Assembly (NCBI RefSeq): GCF_000178855.1
Contig: NZ_ADVG01000002.1
Span: forward strand, 558,001-622,000
DNA length: 64,000 nucleotides
Direction: 5' to 3'
Source of the DNA: Ktedonobacter racemifer DSM 44963
Lineage (GTDB): Bacteria > Chloroflexota > Ktedonobacteria > Ktedonobacterales > Ktedonobacteraceae
The stretch's first letter is position 1, and each line of letters starts with the position of its first letter. The notes below the pieces were generated by a model. The model was not told where the DNA came from and did not search any database. It was given only the letters and a program-made list of their open reading frames with translations. A program made the position numbers and the translations under genes. Positions 8,570-16,612 of this stretch are shown in pieces.

Positions 8570-9154
8570 ATGAAACTCAGTGATTACGCAAAACAACAAG
8601 GGGTCCGCTATGAGACGGCCTGGCGCTGGTTCCGAGACGGCAAGATTCAGGGTCGACGCGTGGGAGCGCACACGATCCTGATCGATGAATCTGCAAGATC
8701 CGCCAGCCCGGTGAAAGCTGCGACGGTGGTGTACACCCGCGTCTCCTCAGCCGAGAACAAGGCGAACCTGGACAGTCAGGCGGAGCGGCTCGTGGCGTAC
8801 TGTGCGGCTCGTGGCTATCAGGTGAGCAAGGTGGTCAAAGAAATTGGTTCGGGGGTCAACGACAATCGGCCCAAGTTTCTGGCGCTCCTGGCTGATCCCA
8901 ACGTCGGGCGGATTGTCATTGAACACAAAGACCGGGGGACGCGCTTTGGCTTTCGCTATATTGAGACGCTCCTCACCGCTTACGGGCGGGAAATCGAGGT
9001 GGTCAATCAGGCCGAAAATGGGACCGAAGATCTGCTCACCGACCTGACGAGCATCATTTATAGCTTCTGTGCCAGACTCTATGGGCAGCGTCGAGCGAAA
9101 CGAAAGACCGAGCGCATTGTCCAGGAATTGGAGGCGCAAGATGCAACTGGTTGA
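8570..9154 (+). CDS. tnpA: IS607-family serine recombinase (TnpA)
   Basis: 194 residues. The N-terminal 50 residues form a MerR-like winged helix that reads the element ends (MKLSDYAKQQGVRYETAWRW, then GRRVGAHTILI). The resolvase catalytic domain follows: YTRVSS carries the nucleophilic serine, then an N-x-x-N-LDSQAERL motif, and arginines in HKDRGTRFGFRYIETLL. It ends in a basic helix (RRAKRKTERIVQEL) as in other IS607 transposases. Reading frame intact. The 3' end overlaps the start of tnpB by 14 bp, implying coupled translation. Confidence 0.93.
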   Translation: MKLSDYAKQQGVRYETAWRWFRDGKIQGRRVGAHTILIDESARSASPVKAATVVYTRVSSAENKANLDSQAERLVAYCAARGYQVSKVVKEIGSGVNDNRPKFLALLADPNVGRIVIEHKDRGTRFGFRYIETLLTAYGREIEVVNQAENGTEDLLTDLTSIIYSFCARLYGQRRAKRKTERIVQELEAQDATG

Positions 9155-10438
9155 AAAGCATGTGATTGCGCAGACCGATCCGCGCTTTGCCTGCGTGGAT
9201 GCAGCCTGTTTTGCCTCCAAGAATCTCTACAATGCCGCCCTCTATGAGTTGCGTCAAACCTTCTTTTTGACCAACACCAGCCTCTCCTATCCTGCGCTGG
9301 ATAAGCGGATGCAAGAGCACGAGGCCTACCGGGCGTTGCCTGCCAAAGTCGCGCAACAGGTGCTCAAGCAGGTCTGCACCGCCTGGTCGAGTTTCTGGGC
9401 GGCGCTTCTGGTGTATCGAGAGACCCCGGCAAAGTTCGTGGGGCGTCCTCACCTCCCAAAGTACTTGCCCAAGGCGAAGGGGCGTAACCTGCTCGTCTAT
9501 ACCATGCAAGCGGTGAGCCGGGGCAAACGGACCCTGGATCGGGGGATCATCCAGCCCTCGCAACTGGCATCCAGGTGAAAACCCGGCAAGACCCCAAAGC
9601 CATCGCGCAGGTGCGCGTGGTTCCCAAAGTGGGCTATGTAGTGGTCGAAGTCATCTCTGAACACGAACCCACCGTCACGGCGGTTGATCCTGATCTGCTC
9701 GCCGGACTCGATCCGGGTATGGATAATCTGGCCACGCTAACTTCAAACAAACCAGGCTTTGTCCCGGTGATTGTTAACGGGCGCGGCATCAAGTCCTGTA
9801 ACCAGTATTATAACAAACAACGAGCAGTGCTCCAGAAATCCCTCGGACATCCTGGCCGAAGTCGGCGCGTGGAACAGTTGACGACTCGACGCAACCGGCG
9901 GATCGAGCACGACCTGCATACGGCCAGCCGCTTCCTGATTGATCTTTTGGTCGCCGAGGGGATCGGGACGTTGATCATGGGCAAGAATCCGTTGCAAAAA
10001 CAAGAGATCCGCTTAGGGAAGCGCACCAATCAGCACTTTGTGCAGATCCCGCATGCGCGCTTCATTCAGATGCTCCAGTATAAAGCGGAACTGGTCGGCA
10101 TTCGCGTGATCCTCACCGAAGAGTCGTACACGAGCAAAGCCAGCTTGCTTGATCTCGACCCCCTGCCCGTGTATCGCAAAGGCGAGCAGGTGGCCTACCA
10201 GTTTAGCGGCAAGCGCATCGAGCGGGGACTGTATCGAGCAGCCGATGGGCGGGTCATCCATGCTGATGTCAATGGCGCAGGGAATATTATCCGCAAAGTA
10301 GCTCCTGGAGCTTTCGAGCGCAAGGGAGTAGAGGATGGGGAGTGCAGGGTCCATCTGCCGGTAGTCCATCCGGTGAGGAAGTCATTCCCTCACAAACCCG
10401 CTCGCGAGAAAATCCTGGCTCCTGTCAGGATTCGCTAG
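9141..10438 (+). pseudogene. tnpB: Frameshifted TnpB of the IS607-type element
   Basis: The N-terminal part (9141 to the TGA ending at 9578) and the C-terminal part (open from 9575 to 10438) are two frames of one TnpB. The break is near 9566: adding one G to the ctgg run would give the continuous sequence QLGIQVKTRQD, so a single-base deletion is likely. The RuvC-I Asp is present (GLDPGMDNLATLTS), and the RuvC-III Asp region reads HADVNGAGNI. The usual zinc ribbon cysteines are absent; this subgroup carries EESYTSKASLLDLDPLPVY and FSGKRIERGLYRAADGR instead. Either a dead gene or a sequencing error in a short G run; programmed frameshifting is less likely. Confidence 0.85.
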
Positions 10439-10469
10439 TCGCGACGGAACTATGATGTCCGTCTCCTTC

Positions 10470-10478
10470 TGTTATAAT
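10470..10478 (+). promoter_or_regulatory. Extended -10 promoter of the acetamidase gene
   Basis: TGTTATAAT: a perfect TATAAT (10473-10478) with the TGn extension directly upstream; no convincing -35. It lies 53 bp before the acetamidase ATG and within about 35 bp of the tnpB stop, so the mobile element may have brought or replaced the upstream half of this promoter. Confidence 0.5.
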
Positions 10479-10530
10479 CAGGTGGAATTGCAGCGTTTTG
10501 AGATGTGCGCAACAAGAGAGGAGCCACTGC

Positions 10531-11457
10531 ATGAGCATTTACAGCATTGGGCCAGAACGAGCCAGTCTCCACGGAAGCTTTTCCCGCGAGTTTCCCCCCA
10601 TACTTACTATTGCATCGGGTGATGCCGTCTATTTTCGTACCCTTGATGCCGGTTGGCATCTTGGTCCCTCTACAGAGGAGTCGCAGAATCGCTTTGAACC
10701 ACGCGACACTGTGCACGATAATGGTCATGCGCTGTGCGGCCCCATAACCATTCATGGTGCCCAGCCCGGGATGACGCTCGAAATACAGATAAACGAGGTA
10801 CGGCCGGGAAACTGGGGGTGGACGAGCGCTGGAGGTCGGCAAAGTGCTATAAACAGGTATCTGGGACTCGTTGAGAAGCGCGAACTGCTTCACTGGGCAC
10901 TTGATGCTGATGCCATGACTGGGACAGATCAGTACGGCCATACCATTGCACTACGCCCATTTATGGGTGTGATGGGCATGCCTCCCGATGAACCCGGCAT
11001 CCATTCCACTATCCCCCCGCGCTTCTGTGGCGGCAATATTGATTGTAAGGAATTGGTCGCTGGCAGCACACTCTATCTGCCAATCAGCGTTCCTGGAGCA
11101 CTCTTCTCTGTTGGTGATGGGCACGGCGTCCAGGGGGATGGTGAGGTAAGCGGCGTGGCTATCGAATGCCCTATGGAGCGCGTTGATTTGACATTCCATG
11201 TGCGTGACAACATGCCCTTGAAGACTCCACGTGTGAGAACGCCCAATGCATGGCTAACCCTGGGCTTTCATGAGAATCTGCATGAAGCATCTTTCATTGC
11301 ACTCGAGGCCATGCTCGATCTGATGCGTGAGCAGTACGACATACCCCGCTCACAAGCGCTCGCGCTGGCGAGTCTCATCGTGGATTTGCGGATCACACAA
11401 ATTGCCAACGGAGTGCATGGTGTGCATGCGGTACTCCTTGACGGCTCCATAAAATAG
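10531..11457 (+). CDS. Acetamidase/formamidase family amidohydrolase
   Basis: 308 residues, the usual length. Family motifs: GNWGWTSAGG, FCGGNIDCKEL and GALFSVGDGHGVQGDGE, with His and Asp residues typical of the metal site. It also has DNGHALCGPITIHGAQPG, which lines the acetamidase core. The enzyme hydrolyses short-chain amides such as formamide or acetamide to ammonia and the acid; the exact substrate cannot be read. The ATG at 10531 is preferred over an upstream TTG because gaggag sits 9 nt before it. Single gene with its own promoter. Confidence 0.9.
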   Translation: MSIYSIGPERASLHGSFSREFPPILTIASGDAVYFRTLDAGWHLGPSTEESQNRFEPRDTVHDNGHALCGPITIHGAQPGMTLEIQINEVRPGNWGWTSAGGRQSAINRYLGLVEKRELLHWALDADAMTGTDQYGHTIALRPFMGVMGMPPDEPGIHSTIPPRFCGGNIDCKELVAGSTLYLPISVPGALFSVGDGHGVQGDGEVSGVAIECPMERVDLTFHVRDNMPLKTPRVRTPNAWLTLGFHENLHEASFIALEAMLDLMREQYDIPRSQALALASLIVDLRITQIANGVHGVHAVLLDGSIK

Positions 11458-11807
11458 TACCACCTGAATGGCGGCAAGAGTGCCCTCAGCTTCAGGCCTG
11501 TCTTTTCTAGACATAAAGTAATTTTGCAACGTGGCTGAGCGTGAGAAGCTGATTCACGCCACAGCCTTCTTTCTACAATCTTGTCGCACCTCCTTCAAAA
11601 ACCATTAATTCATACTGATTATTATTTTACTTGTAATAGGATAAATCACAACATAGATTGCCATCGTTTATCTTTATAAGTAAAATAAAGACATAAGCAT
11701 GATATATACTATCTTGCAATCAGGTTGCACCATTTGCTCTCAAAAAGAGTTTGAAAAGTACAACGTTTTTCAATAGTACATTTTCTGATGGAGAAAGGAA
11801 CGAACCT

Positions 11808-12101
11808 ATGAAGTCTCATACACTCGCCCCCATCACACGTGCTTCCTCGCTTACAGAGCAATTAGGGATCCACGACCTCTCCGAACAGGAATTGGAACAG
11901 GTCGCAGGGGCTCAAGGCTATAGCCCCTATCATGGCAATGGTCGCAATGATCATGACAATGGTCGCAATGATCATGACAATGGTCGCAATGATCATGACC
12001 ATGATTGGTATTATGGTCATCGCCGTGGCTGGGATCATGATCATCATCATCGCTGGGATTATAAACGCGGCTGGTGTTATACCAGTGGCTGGCTCCGCTA
12101 G
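11808..12101 (+). CDS. His/Asp-rich peptide with double-glycine-type leader (RiPP precursor-like)
   Basis: 97 residues. Residues 1-37 look like the leader of a ribosomally made, exported peptide: a hydrophilic start, then LSEQELEQVAGAQG, matching the ELxxVxGG/GA cleavage pattern of double-glycine leaders. The rest is not like known lanthipeptide cores: three exact copies of NGRNDHD, then HDHDWYYGHRRG and DHDHHHRWDYKRG, with a single Cys and few Ser/Thr. About one residue in five is His, many are Asp, so metal binding is a reasonable guess. Start chosen at the ATG with gagaaagga about 10 nt upstream. No modification enzyme or peptidase-transporter gene is adjacent. A hairpin terminator follows. 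The 350-bp gap before it (11458-11807) is AT-rich and has no gene. Confidence 0.6.
   Translation: MKSHTLAPITRASSLTEQLGIHDLSEQELEQVAGAQGYSPYHGNGRNDHDNGRNDHDNGRNDHDHDWYYGHRRGWDHDHHHRWDYKRGWCYTSGWLR
11937..11999 (+). repeat. Three exact 21-bp in-frame repeats
   Basis: aatggtcgcaatgatcatg plus ac, repeated three times without any change (11937-11957, 11958-11978, 11979-11999). Each unit encodes NGRNDHD. Identity at synonymous positions shows recent amplification, so copy number probably varies between strains. Confidence 0.95.
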
Positions 12102-12134
12102 CCTCGTCGCCACTGTTATAAAGAAACAAAAGAA

Positions 12135-12161
12135 AGCGGGTATCCTTCTCGGATACCCGCT
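12135..12161 (+). terminator. Hairpin terminator after the His/Asp-rich peptide gene
   Basis: Perfect 11-bp stem, agcgggtatcc / ggatacccgct, with a 5-nt loop, 34 bp after the stop codon and followed by a short T-rich stretch. Confidence 0.65.
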
Positions 12162-12262
12162 CTTCATACCTCAAGTTCGCTACCCGACTTCTTAGCGTGT
12201 ACTCGCTTCTTCCACTCTATACTTCTTCACTGCAATCTGGAAGGTTTCCTCATCAATAATGC

Positions 12263-12318
12263 TTGACTTTCCCTGGCTTTTTCTGTACACTACTTAGTGT
12301 GTATATTACACTAAGTAG
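12263..12318 (+). promoter_or_regulatory. Promoter with overlapping 11-bp palindromic operator
   Basis: A -35-like TTGACT (12263-12268) is followed after 17 bp by TACACT (12286-12291). A perfect inverted repeat, ctacttagtgt (12290-12300) and acactaagtag (12308-12318) with a 7-bp spacer, overlaps the -10 and start region. This is what a repressor operator (for example of a GntR/YtrA- or TetR-type dimer) looks like. No such regulator gene is adjacent. It would control the SPFH and NAD-kinase-like genes. Confidence 0.6.
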
Positions 12319-12363
12319 CAGATATGCAGGTTCATGCTCGCTCGCATGGAAAGGGAAATCAGC

Positions 12364-13230
12364 ATGGCACTCTTCTCATACTTTAAATCAGAGCCAACAG
12401 AGTATATTCTTGCGTATGTGAATGGACATGTGGTGAGACGTGGCGCGGGTCTCTCTTTCTGGTATTGGGCACCCCATACGTCGATCTCACTGGTGCCAAT
12501 CTCGACAGTGGATGCGCCCTTCATCTTTAACGAGACGACAAACAATTTCCAGGCCGTAACTGTCCAGGGTCAGGTGACGTTTCGTATTGTTGCGCCTGAG
12601 ACGATGGCACAGCTCCTCAATTTTACGGTTCAACCACGCACGCGTCGCTACCAGAGTGAGGACCCGGTCAAGTTGCAGCAGCGCATTGTCAACATTGTGC
12701 AGATGCATACGCGGAATCAGCTCCAACAACTCTCGCTTGAGGATGCCCTGCGCAGCTCGGAGTCACTGGCCCGGAATGTCCTGACCCGTCTACGTGAGGG
12801 AAATGAACTGGCAGCCCTGGGTATTGAGTGCATGAGCCTCTTCTATACAGCACTGAAAGCGACGCCGGAGATGACGAAGGCACTGGAGGCAGAACAGCGT
12901 GAGGCACTACAGCGTCGCGCGGACCAGGCCATCTATTCGCGCCGAGCGGAGGCAGTCGAGCAGGAACGTAAGATCAAGCAGAATGAGCTGGCAACCTCTG
13001 TGGTTTTGGAAGAGCGTCGTAAGGAACTCGTCAACCTGCAAGGAGAGAATACTCGTCAGGAGGCCGAGTACGAGGCGATGGCTATGCGTATTCGCCTCGC
13101 CCCTTATAGTGAGCTTGAGGTTAAACAACTGCTTGCCCTATCCTTCCACGATTTTGCGGATAACGCCCATAAGATCGGCAATTTGACGATCACCTCTGAG
13201 ATCCTTGAACAATTATTGCATGGGCAGTAA
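12364..13230 (+). CDS. SPFH/Band-7 domain protein
   Basis: 288 residues. The SPFH/prohibitin-like domain fills about residues 10-190: a short N-terminal strand pair (SEPTEYILAYVNGHVVRRGAG), a core containing NNFQAVTVQGQVTFRI, and ENxxxL-type helices. A charged coiled coil follows (about 195-250, EAVEQERKIKQNELATSV...). The N-terminus is not clearly a membrane helix, so it may be peripheral. SPFH proteins oligomerise into scaffolds on membranes. I chose the ATG at 12364 because aaaggg lies about 9 nt upstream; an ATG at 12334 is in frame. It is followed, 83 bp on, by an NAD-kinase-like gene and then four kinase-WD40 genes. The control region is the palindromic operator at 12290-12318. Confidence 0.82.
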   Translation: MALFSYFKSEPTEYILAYVNGHVVRRGAGLSFWYWAPHTSISLVPISTVDAPFIFNETTNNFQAVTVQGQVTFRIVAPETMAQLLNFTVQPRTRRYQSEDPVKLQQRIVNIVQMHTRNQLQQLSLEDALRSSESLARNVLTRLREGNELAALGIECMSLFYTALKATPEMTKALEAEQREALQRRADQAIYSRRAEAVEQERKIKQNELATSVVLEERRKELVNLQGENTRQEAEYEAMAMRIRLAPYSELEVKQLLALSFHDFADNAHKIGNLTITSEILEQLLHGQ

Positions 13231-13313
13231 GCCTCGAACACATACCACCCCAGGAACAGGCATACGCATGTAACGCATCTGTTCCTGGCTACTGCTACAC
13301 CATGGGAGGATTT

Positions 13314-14240
13314 ATGGCTGCGATTGAACGCATTGTTGTTGTAACCAGAAAAACGGCTCTGGAGGAGTTGGTGCAGCGCATGAATAGTTGGGCGCAGGCG
13401 CGTTTCTATCTGGAACAGAATCAGGTCGCATTTAGCGAGTATGAGCAGGCCGATGCACAGTACCGCCGTGCCGTTGACTTTGTGCGCCAACATCTCCCAT
13501 CTACAGTAAAGCAACATTTCATTGATCGGGACTTCCTGCCGACCTACCAGTTTCGTGAGCACGACCTGGTCGTGACGATCGGACCTGACGGGCTGGTCAT
13601 CAATACCGCCAAGTACCTCACAACACAGCCCATCCTGGCTCTCAACCCTGATCCTCAACGCATCGATGGAGTCCTGATTCCTTTTCACTACGAACAGGTG
13701 CGGAGCGTTGTCGAGCAGGCCGCGCGGGGACGCAGCGAGATACGACACGTCTCGATGGTGAAGGCGACGTTGAACGATGGTCAGATATTATACGCCATCA
13801 ATGACCTGTTTATCGGTCAGCGTAGCCACACATCAGCCCGCTATCTGCTCCAACTTGGGGAACAGCACGAAGCACAGATATCGAGTGGCATTATTGTCTC
13901 TACCGGTGCGGGCAGTACTGGTTGGTTACGCTCGATTGTGCAGGGGGCATGGGCAATTGCGTACCCTCAGGGGCATGAACAGGTGTTGCCAGTAGCACCA
14001 TGGGATGCTGATACGCTCTGGTACACAGTTCGTGAACCATTTGTCTCGAAGGTTTCCCAGGTAAATATCGTCTTTGGACAACTCAAACCAGGCCAGGAGC
14101 TTGTGATTACCTCGCAAATGCCCGATAACGGCGTTATTTTTAGCGATGGTATCGAGAGTGACTATCTTGCCTTCCATTCTGGTCTGATTGCGCGTGTGGG
14201 ACTGGCAGAACGAAAGGCACACTTTGTCGCGGCCCAATGA
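13314..14240 (+). CDS. NAD-kinase-like protein
   Basis: 308 residues. Three signatures of the ATP-NAD kinase fold can be seen, each altered. The GGDG loop reads TIGPDGLVINTA; the NE motif reads INDLFIGQ; and the glycine-rich stretch reads STGAGSTGW, where NAD kinases have TPTGSTAY. The N-terminal 90 residues (RKTALEELVQRMNSWAQARF, then HLPSTVKQHFIDRDFLPTYQ) match the alpha/beta entry of the family. It could be an NAD(P) kinase with an unusual active site, a related lipid/sugar kinase, or a nucleotide sensor. Start: gggagga is 4-9 nt upstream of the ATG at 13314; the ATG at 13302 lacks a ribosome site. It probably shares a transcript with the SPFH gene. Confidence 0.72.
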   Translation: MAAIERIVVVTRKTALEELVQRMNSWAQARFYLEQNQVAFSEYEQADAQYRRAVDFVRQHLPSTVKQHFIDRDFLPTYQFREHDLVVTIGPDGLVINTAKYLTTQPILALNPDPQRIDGVLIPFHYEQVRSVVEQAARGRSEIRHVSMVKATLNDGQILYAINDLFIGQRSHTSARYLLQLGEQHEAQISSGIIVSTGAGSTGWLRSIVQGAWAIAYPQGHEQVLPVAPWDADTLWYTVREPFVSKVSQVNIVFGQLKPGQELVITSQMPDNGVIFSDGIESDYLAFHSGLIARVGLAERKAHFVAAQ

Positions 14241-14410
14241 GCTATGCAGGTAATGACCTCTTCTACTTTTTGGATCCAGTATAGCATATCTCTTGCCCGT
14301 CGGAGATACCAGGCGAAAAAGTGATGTAGCATATATTCATCTCGCTCTATTTCTGCTATAGTACTGGATAACAGTCGGAATCTTGCATGAAGGATTAAAC
14401 GAAAGCGTGT

Positions 14411-16609
14411 ATGGAAAAACAGGATGTTTTACCGGTCACAGAAGTGGTCACCCTAGGCCGCTATAAGATCGTACGGCGCATTGGACGCGGTGGAATGGGT
14501 GAGGTTTGGCTCTGTGATGATCCTCGCTTAGGTCGCCAGGTAGCGATTAAAACATTGCCCATTCATGGACAGCAGGATCAGGACTTTGTAAGACGCTTTG
14601 AACATGAGGCCAGATCAGCTGCCGCCCTGACACATCCCCATATTTTAGAAGTCCATGATTATGGGAAAGAAGTATTGCCAGACGGCTCACTTCTTCCTTT
14701 TATCGTCATGCCGTATATTCAGGGCAGCTCCCTCGGTAAGTACCTGGCAATTCGGCCATACCTGCTGCCTCCTCAGGGAATCTTTCTCTTCTTGAAACAG
14801 GCAGCCGAGGCCATTGATTACGCGCATAAACAGGGCATCATCCACCGCGATATTAAGCCCGATAATATGCTCCTGCGCGATGAACGGTGGCTTCTCCTGG
14901 CCGATTTCGGTATTGCCCGCATACTCACGTCAAACGTGCAGATGACGAAGGGGAGTGTAGGCTTCGGCACCCCTGAATACATGGCACCTGAGCAGGCACA
15001 AGGCAAGGCAACGATCACGAGCGACAATTATAGCCTGGCTGTGATCGCCTTTCAATTCTTCACCGGACACCTCCCTTTTCAGGGAGAGACCGCTCTAGCT
15101 ACGATCATGCAGCATCTAACACTTCCTCCACCCTCTCCGCGCCAGTATAGCAACGATCTTCCTGCCACGTTTGAGCAAGTACTCTTACAGGGCCTGGCCA
15201 AAGACCCGCAAAAACGCCCTGCGCTCGCAAGTGAGTTCGTCCAACAATTGGAGCAGGCTTTTTTTGATTCTTCCTTTGTATTTCGGCACCTGGGCACACT
15301 AGAAGAGCATCCGGAACTTGTATTTCGCGAGAAGTCACCAGGAGAGGCTGCAACGCAGGAGACGGGCAAACGGGCACTCTCGCGTCGTCAACTCCTCTTC
15401 GCGGGTGTCTCTGGCACCGCGCTCATCGCGGGTGGAGCGCTAGGAGCATGGGGCTACATACATATAGAGCCGACACGTCTCCAGGACCTACCACAACCGC
15501 CCGCCCTCTCGGCTCGTCCACCCTCTACAGGTCCTAATAAGCCCTCATTAGTTCTGACCGGACATGCAAGACATATAAACAGCCTCTCCTGGTCGCTCGA
15601 GAGTACATCGCTCTTTTCCGCTGGCTTGGATGGCTATGTACTGCGTTGGGATATTGAGGATCTCTTGCGTCAACCTGATCGAGCACCGGGCGCTCCTCTC
15701 TACGCGGCTCAATCCCTGCCTTATTACGGCGGGCAACTCTATCCCGCCTGGTCGCCCGATGGCAAAACATTGGCGATTGCCAATACCGTCTGGAACGAGC
15801 AAAAGGTCCAGGTCCAGCTTTGTGACGCCAAATTTCACGAGAGGGCAACGATTACCCTTGCAGATGGCACAAATCCCCTCGCAGGGCTCACCTGGCTCTC
15901 CAATACCCAACTCGCGCTCGTACACATTGAGGGGTACACACAGCAGAATCCTACTGACCCTGGAAACTATACGGTCTATGTTGTAGATACACGTAATCCC
16001 AGCCAGCCAACCAAACTATTTACGCGCGCGAACGATCTCATTGCCGGAGACAATGTATTGATCACTCCTTCAGCAACGAATACAACGCTCTACGCCTTTC
16101 TCCGCGGAAGGAACATCGAAGTGGGGGCGTTCTCGCTTTCTGATCACCCCGACTGGCGCGTAAAGGAACGTTTCACCCTCCTGCCAGCACCCCACACCGG
16201 GTATGAAGGGGACACTATTAGCGATGCCCGCTGGGTCGCCGATGGCAAACGTATCGTCGTGCTCTCCGAGATTGCCCCCAAACTGTTTGTTTATAACTGG
16301 CAGGAGCGATCTCCAGCTTTACATGCCTTCACAGTCCCTACGACCAGTGAGGGGAAACCACGGAATATCAACTGCATAGCATGCAATCCAACGTCGACTT
16401 CACCCGCTCTGGCCGCCGGCACAGATACCGGTGACTTATATCTCTGGAATGTGAATGAAAGCAAGGCCACACCCGTTCGCACGCTTGATACACTTGGCCG
16501 CACAACGCCTATACCTACGCTCTCCTGGTCGCCCGATGGTAAATGGCTGGCCGCTGCGTTCGATGACCGCGATCTCTCGCTTCTCATCTGGCAGCTAGAA
16601 GGACGATAG
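14411..16609 (+). CDS. Ser/Thr protein kinase with WD40 propeller, type A, copy 1
   Basis: 732 residues: an N-terminal kinase domain of the PknB class (about 17-280), a single hydrophobic segment after a basic SRRQ motif (about 325-348), and a C-terminal WD40 beta-propeller ending LLIWQLEGR. Kinase motifs are complete: GRGGMGEVW, Lys47 in VAIK, HRDIKPDN and DFG, APE as APEQAQ. The segment after the kinase has the look of a membrane anchor, with the propeller on the other side or of a tethered cytoplasmic propeller. It is the first of four such genes; the next starts 3 bp after its stop. It is closest to the third gene (18962-21151). Confidence 0.92.
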   Translation: MEKQDVLPVTEVVTLGRYKIVRRIGRGGMGEVWLCDDPRLGRQVAIKTLPIHGQQDQDFVRRFEHEARSAAALTHPHILEVHDYGKEVLPDGSLLPFIVMPYIQGSSLGKYLAIRPYLLPPQGIFLFLKQAAEAIDYAHKQGIIHRDIKPDNMLLRDERWLLLADFGIARILTSNVQMTKGSVGFGTPEYMAPEQAQGKATITSDNYSLAVIAFQFFTGHLPFQGETALATIMQHLTLPPPSPRQYSNDLPATFEQVLLQGLAKDPQKRPALASEFVQQLEQAFFDSSFVFRHLGTLEEHPELVFREKSPGEAATQETGKRALSRRQLLFAGVSGTALIAGGALGAWGYIHIEPTRLQDLPQPPALSARPPSTGPNKPSLVLTGHARHINSLSWSLESTSLFSAGLDGYVLRWDIEDLLRQPDRAPGAPLYAAQSLPYYGGQLYPAWSPDGKTLAIANTVWNEQKVQVQLCDAKFHERATITLADGTNPLAGLTWLSNTQLALVHIEGYTQQNPTDPGNYTVYVVDTRNPSQPTKLFTRANDLIAGDNVLITPSATNTTLYAFLRGRNIEVGAFSLSDHPDWRVKERFTLLPAPHTGYEGDTISDARWVADGKRIVVLSEIAPKLFVYNWQERSPALHAFTVPTTSEGKPRNINCIACNPTSTSPALAAGTDTGDLYLWNVNESKATPVRTLDTLGRTTPIPTLSWSPDGKWLAAAFDDRDLSLLIWQLEGR

Positions 16610-16612
16610 ATA

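Larger units (their letters stand above)
8540..10445 (+). mobile_element. IS607-type element (serine recombinase + tnpB), ends not resolved
   Basis: Contains a serine-recombinase tnpA overlapping a tnpB by 14 bp, the standard IS607 pair. IS607 elements lack long terminal inverted repeats and make no clear target duplication, so the ends given are estimates: just before the tnpA gene and just after the tnpB stop. The promoter of the following acetamidase gene starts within about 30 bp of the right side. The tnpB is frameshifted (separate entry), so the RNA-guided nuclease part is probably dead while the recombinase is intact. Confidence 0.7.

Noticed and set aside
11862..12167. Antisense frames over the His/Asp-rich peptide gene
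   Set aside because: Low-complexity mirror frames caused by the 21-bp repeats.
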